This document shows, one piece after another, positions 60,610 to 64,000 of a stretch of 64,000 nucleotides of DNA. The stretch comes from Mactra quadrangularis (lineage: Eukaryota > Mollusca > Bivalvia > Venerida > Mactridae). The stretch's first letter is position 1, and every line of letters begins with the position of its first letter. The DNA is taken from positions 34,357,322 through 34,421,321 of the forward strand of contig CM046300.1 in the NCBI GenBank assembly GCA_025267735.1. The letters run 5' to 3'. The notes beneath the pieces were generated by a model. It was not told the DNA's origin. It saw only the letters and a list, made by a program, of their open reading frames with translations, and made no database searches. The position numbers and the translations under genes are program-made.

Positions 60610-61860
60610 TCATTAACATGAAACCTGGAAGGTACATCCGGCAATATTTAAATGTAAACGACCACAGCATATATATTTATGTAGAATGCATACATGTGGA
60701 TTGGGATAATGGTTTGTAAAATATCATACAGAACATGTAATGGCTTGGCCAATAAAAATTCGTTTGTAAGTAATGAAACTTGCTGCTATGAAGGAAATGC
60801 ACAACCGTTACCTCTTCAAAAGTTATAATACTGAAGTTGATTACAGACAAGATATGAAATAATCGATAAGAAGTTAGAAACAATTCATTAACAATATAGG
60901 ACTACGGCAGGTTTATTTGCTAAATGCTTGTGGTTTTATACAATGATATGTCTGTTTATTGGTTCCAAATATAATCAAAATGTGATATTTTATGCATGAA
61001 ACGACAATAACTGTATGGAAAAATGGAAAGATTTTACTATCAAAATCCGGGTTGATTTTTTACGCATGGCCATGTTTGTCTAAAGTAACGTTAATAAACA
61101 AAGCGTTAGGGAAAATAAATTGATTTATAATGATGATTTGGGCGGCCGGTCTACTTGCTGAAAATTTTACGTTTGATGTAAATTTACAACAATAGTTGAA
61201 GATGGATTTGTTGAGAATCATAATACAATGTAAGACTTAATTTGCAGGAGCATAGACGATAGATTTCATATTTGGAACAAAGTTTTAAGATAAGAAACTA
61301 GAAAATTTCAGATTATCATAAAAATAAATAAATTTTCAAATGTCAGCATTACAAACAAAATCAAACAATGACTGACTTTATGCACCTGTTATTTATTGTT
61401 TAACCCCCAAATGTTGTTAAAAATTTACTAAGAAGAAAAACTTTTTAAAATTAATTGTATTTATGAGCAAAACCATGTCTCGTTTAAATAAAATGTACAT
61501 TTTCCAGGGTTTAAATGTTCTTAAATTTTTGTTTCCTGTGCTAAATGAATTCTAGGTTTTATTCTAGATTGTACTTATGCAAATATATCTTGACTTTTAA
61601 GTTTCTTATTTGATTTATTGCTTTTTGATATGTTTTCGCCAACTTTACAAAGCCTTCAAATCATTGAGAAAATGAAAAAATAATTTCACTTCAATTCTCA
61701 TGACAATTTTATTATTGAATCTTTTATAAAACAATTTATCAAGACTCTAGATTTCTGGAAACAAACATCAAAAGTTCTTTGCGCTTGTAGACAAACTGAC
61801 AACGAAAATAAAAACCTGTATGTGTCTAAATACGAAGTAAACTTAAGTATCACAAAAAGT

Positions 61861-61880
61861 TATATATATATATATATATA
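61861..61880. repeat. (TA)10 microsatellite
   Basis: Twenty bases of perfect TA repeat inside copy F. E has only AGTTATATATTGAAG at the equivalent place (about 50370), so it expanded after the copies separated. Confidence 0.9.
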
Positions 61881-63789
61881 AGAAGACAAATGAGACATTT
61901 TTCAAAACAGAAATAAAAAATTAGTATATAAATTACGGAAGTTTTTATGCAAATGAAGTTATTTTTATTAAATTCCATGTGTCATTACATATATTGTGTA
62001 TATCATAACTGGTTCTGGTTTGAAACCCGTTACTTTTATATGTTAATGCTGATACAGTGATGTAGGTGTATTTTTAAATTAGGTTTTACAAGCATAATCA
62101 AACATTATCATTGGAACATGAGTTCATAAACAAAAAGGCATTAACCTCAACACTGCTTGTACATCAAATGCATTTGCGACTAAAGTTACAGCATGTTTTG
62201 AATTTCCGTTTATAACCCAGCAGGTTAATCCAATTATATATTGTATAACAGTAGGTGATCAAAGAAATAAGCAACGTTTATAGTTTAATCGATGCGCACA
62301 TATGGTTCCTCTGGTATATACATAATATTTAAAAACAAATAATAACTTAATAGCTACACCACAAGAAATAAAAATACAGAAACAATTTAATTGAATAAAA
62401 TGTTGACATTAAGACGAATACTCATATTCCTGTTCATGATCACTCTTACCATCTCAAAATATTAGTCTAAAAGCCATTGGTATAAATGATGCACGCAAAC
62501 GGCAGTGGTTCCGCAAATGCCATAACCGACATCCATAATTTGTACAAATCAGTAGGGGTTTATCTTGCAGAAACATGTGCAATTCTACCAATTGTTCATT
62601 ACCTTTGCTACATGGTACAAACCTATTAATGCGTTTGAGTGTAGGTTTAGTATATCTGAATTACACCTTAAAATATATTTTTAGCACCCACGCATGATCG
62701 ACAAGACAAAATAGTTCACTTCTTACATAATATCGGAACTACCATCTTATACTTTTACATAGTTCAAGTATTGTCAATAATATTTAGTGAATCAATTTTG
62801 TTTTTGTCGTTTCCATTGAATAATTTGCATACTTCATGGTCCAATTATGTAAAATCATTCTGTCATCATCAGCCATTTTATATCCACATGAAGAAACCAA
62901 TTCAATGTAATACATAGGTACCACAAGAAATATATTAAACCATAGATTGATAGAATAATGAATAATTTGGTAAATTAAATTCATTATATTTCTGAAAGCA
63001 TAGACACTCACACTACTAGTATGACATATTACGAAACAAAACTTCATCTAAAAGACAATAAAGCAAACTATAGTTAATGCAAGTTAAATAAACTGTTGGA
63101 CCAATACTATAAATACAGTTTTTATTCGATACTTCTGATCGATTCATCGTCATCCATCAAGTCATTATTTACAGTGTCCTTTCAACATATGTGAAAATAC
63201 GAAATATTTTACAATATAAATAGCTTTTGCAAATTGACATAAGATTCAGGGATTATAATTTGAATTCAATACATTCAATAACAATATGCAATGACTTAAT
63301 TGGCCTCGTCATTTTCAATAGCATCTGTAAAAGGCCGATGTTGACTTTACAACAGTGTTATAAATACGTTATTTAAGTAATCCAAACTGTTGTACATAAA
63401 ATCTTCAAGTGAACTATATCACCTTCGCCATACACGGACAGTACACGTTCAGTATGATACAACATAAATCATCAATGCTCATACTCAGACTGATATATAA
63501 GATTGTCCATATTATATTATCAAAAAAACGTGGTTATCTGATCAAATTATGTCATTATTCCGTTTAGACGGGTTTTTTCTATTTTTAAAATGCTTAATTG
63601 AGTTTACCATTGAATCCGATTTCATACTCAAAATGAGCAACAAATAAACACCATGCAAGGAAATGGAATTATTATTTCAAATCACGTTTACAATGCTTTA
63701 ACCTAACACTTAACATAAAAATTTAATAGATAATAATAATGCATTTATATCAAAGTAATGACCACTTAATTAAGAATAAAGTATAATCA

Positions 63790-63860
63790 AAGAGAAACTA
63801 CAATCCATATAGATTCTACTGTATGAAGATGAATTTCTAATGTATGTCATAAACATCTCA
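63790..63860 (-). repeat. Recurrent motif in inverted orientation, in F
   Basis: TTTCTAATGTATGTCATAAA then CATCTC is the reverse complement of the GTTTATGACTTACATTAGAA core seen at 41040-46230, at the position equivalent to 52311 in E. Confidence 0.5.
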
Positions 63861-64000
63861 CAAAATAGTCAAAAGTGTTTCAGTTAAATTCGTTAACATA
63901 TTCTACACACATGCATATTAAGTAATAACATTAGGAAAAACTTATATCAAACGTTTAAACAATTTGAAGATAACCTTTAAGAACGGTACGTTGGCCTCCG

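Larger units (their letters stand above)
60290..64000 (-). repeat. Segmental duplication, copy F (runs off the window)
   Basis: Parallel to E over its whole length, offset by 11.6-11.7 kb, with small indels. Towards the end, CAAAAGTGTTTCAGTTAAAT (63870) matches E at about 53178 after the segment missing from F, and GGTACGTTGGCCTCCG at the very end matches E near 53285. The right limit is not in the window. Confidence 0.78.

Overview
This is an AT-rich eukaryotic window with no recognisable host protein-coding gene. Its content is repeats of many kinds: one LINE retrotransposon with an intact coding frame, about a dozen tRNA-derived SINE copies or fragments, several small DNA transposons, a minisatellite, and large low-copy segmental duplications. 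The SINE tails ending in a GGCGTTAAAC-type motif, the foldbacks built on AAAGGGAARYAAC, and the CR1/L2-type LINE together suggest an invertebrate, most likely a mollusc. That assignment is inference, not proof.

Layout. 1-3.5 kb: unannotated DNA, a 30-bp-stem hairpin and a decayed Tc1/mariner-type MITE. 3.5-7.4 kb: a CR1/L2-type LINE with an uninterrupted endonuclease + reverse transcriptase frame and a 3' UTR carrying two kinds of tandem repeat. 7.4-13 kb: a nest of MITEs and SINEs, and a 29-bp minisatellite split by a SINE. 13-21 kb: mostly featureless AT-rich DNA with a roughly 160-bp repeat present three times. 21.2-41.5 kb: two direct tandem copies of a roughly 10-kb segment (called B and C here). 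41.5-48 kb: diverged fragments of the same repeat landscape (D), including a 200-bp repeat present several times. 48.6-53.3 kb and 60.3-64 kb: two further copies of a second segment (E and F), parts of which are inverted relative to D. 53.3-60.2 kb: AT-rich DNA with little recognisable content.

The B/C pair lets insertions be read by comparison, because each copy shows the empty site of the other. B alone carries a Tc1/mariner-type MITE, a SINE with a 14-bp target duplication, a decayed mariner element and a 785-bp hAT-like element with an exact 8-bp target duplication. C alone carries a SINE, a 406-bp insertion, and two segments of about 0.6 kb. These events are most simply explained as occurring after the duplication.

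No CRISPR array, rRNA gene, functional tRNA gene or virus was seen. All alignments here were made by eye, so repeat limits are approximate unless stated as exact.
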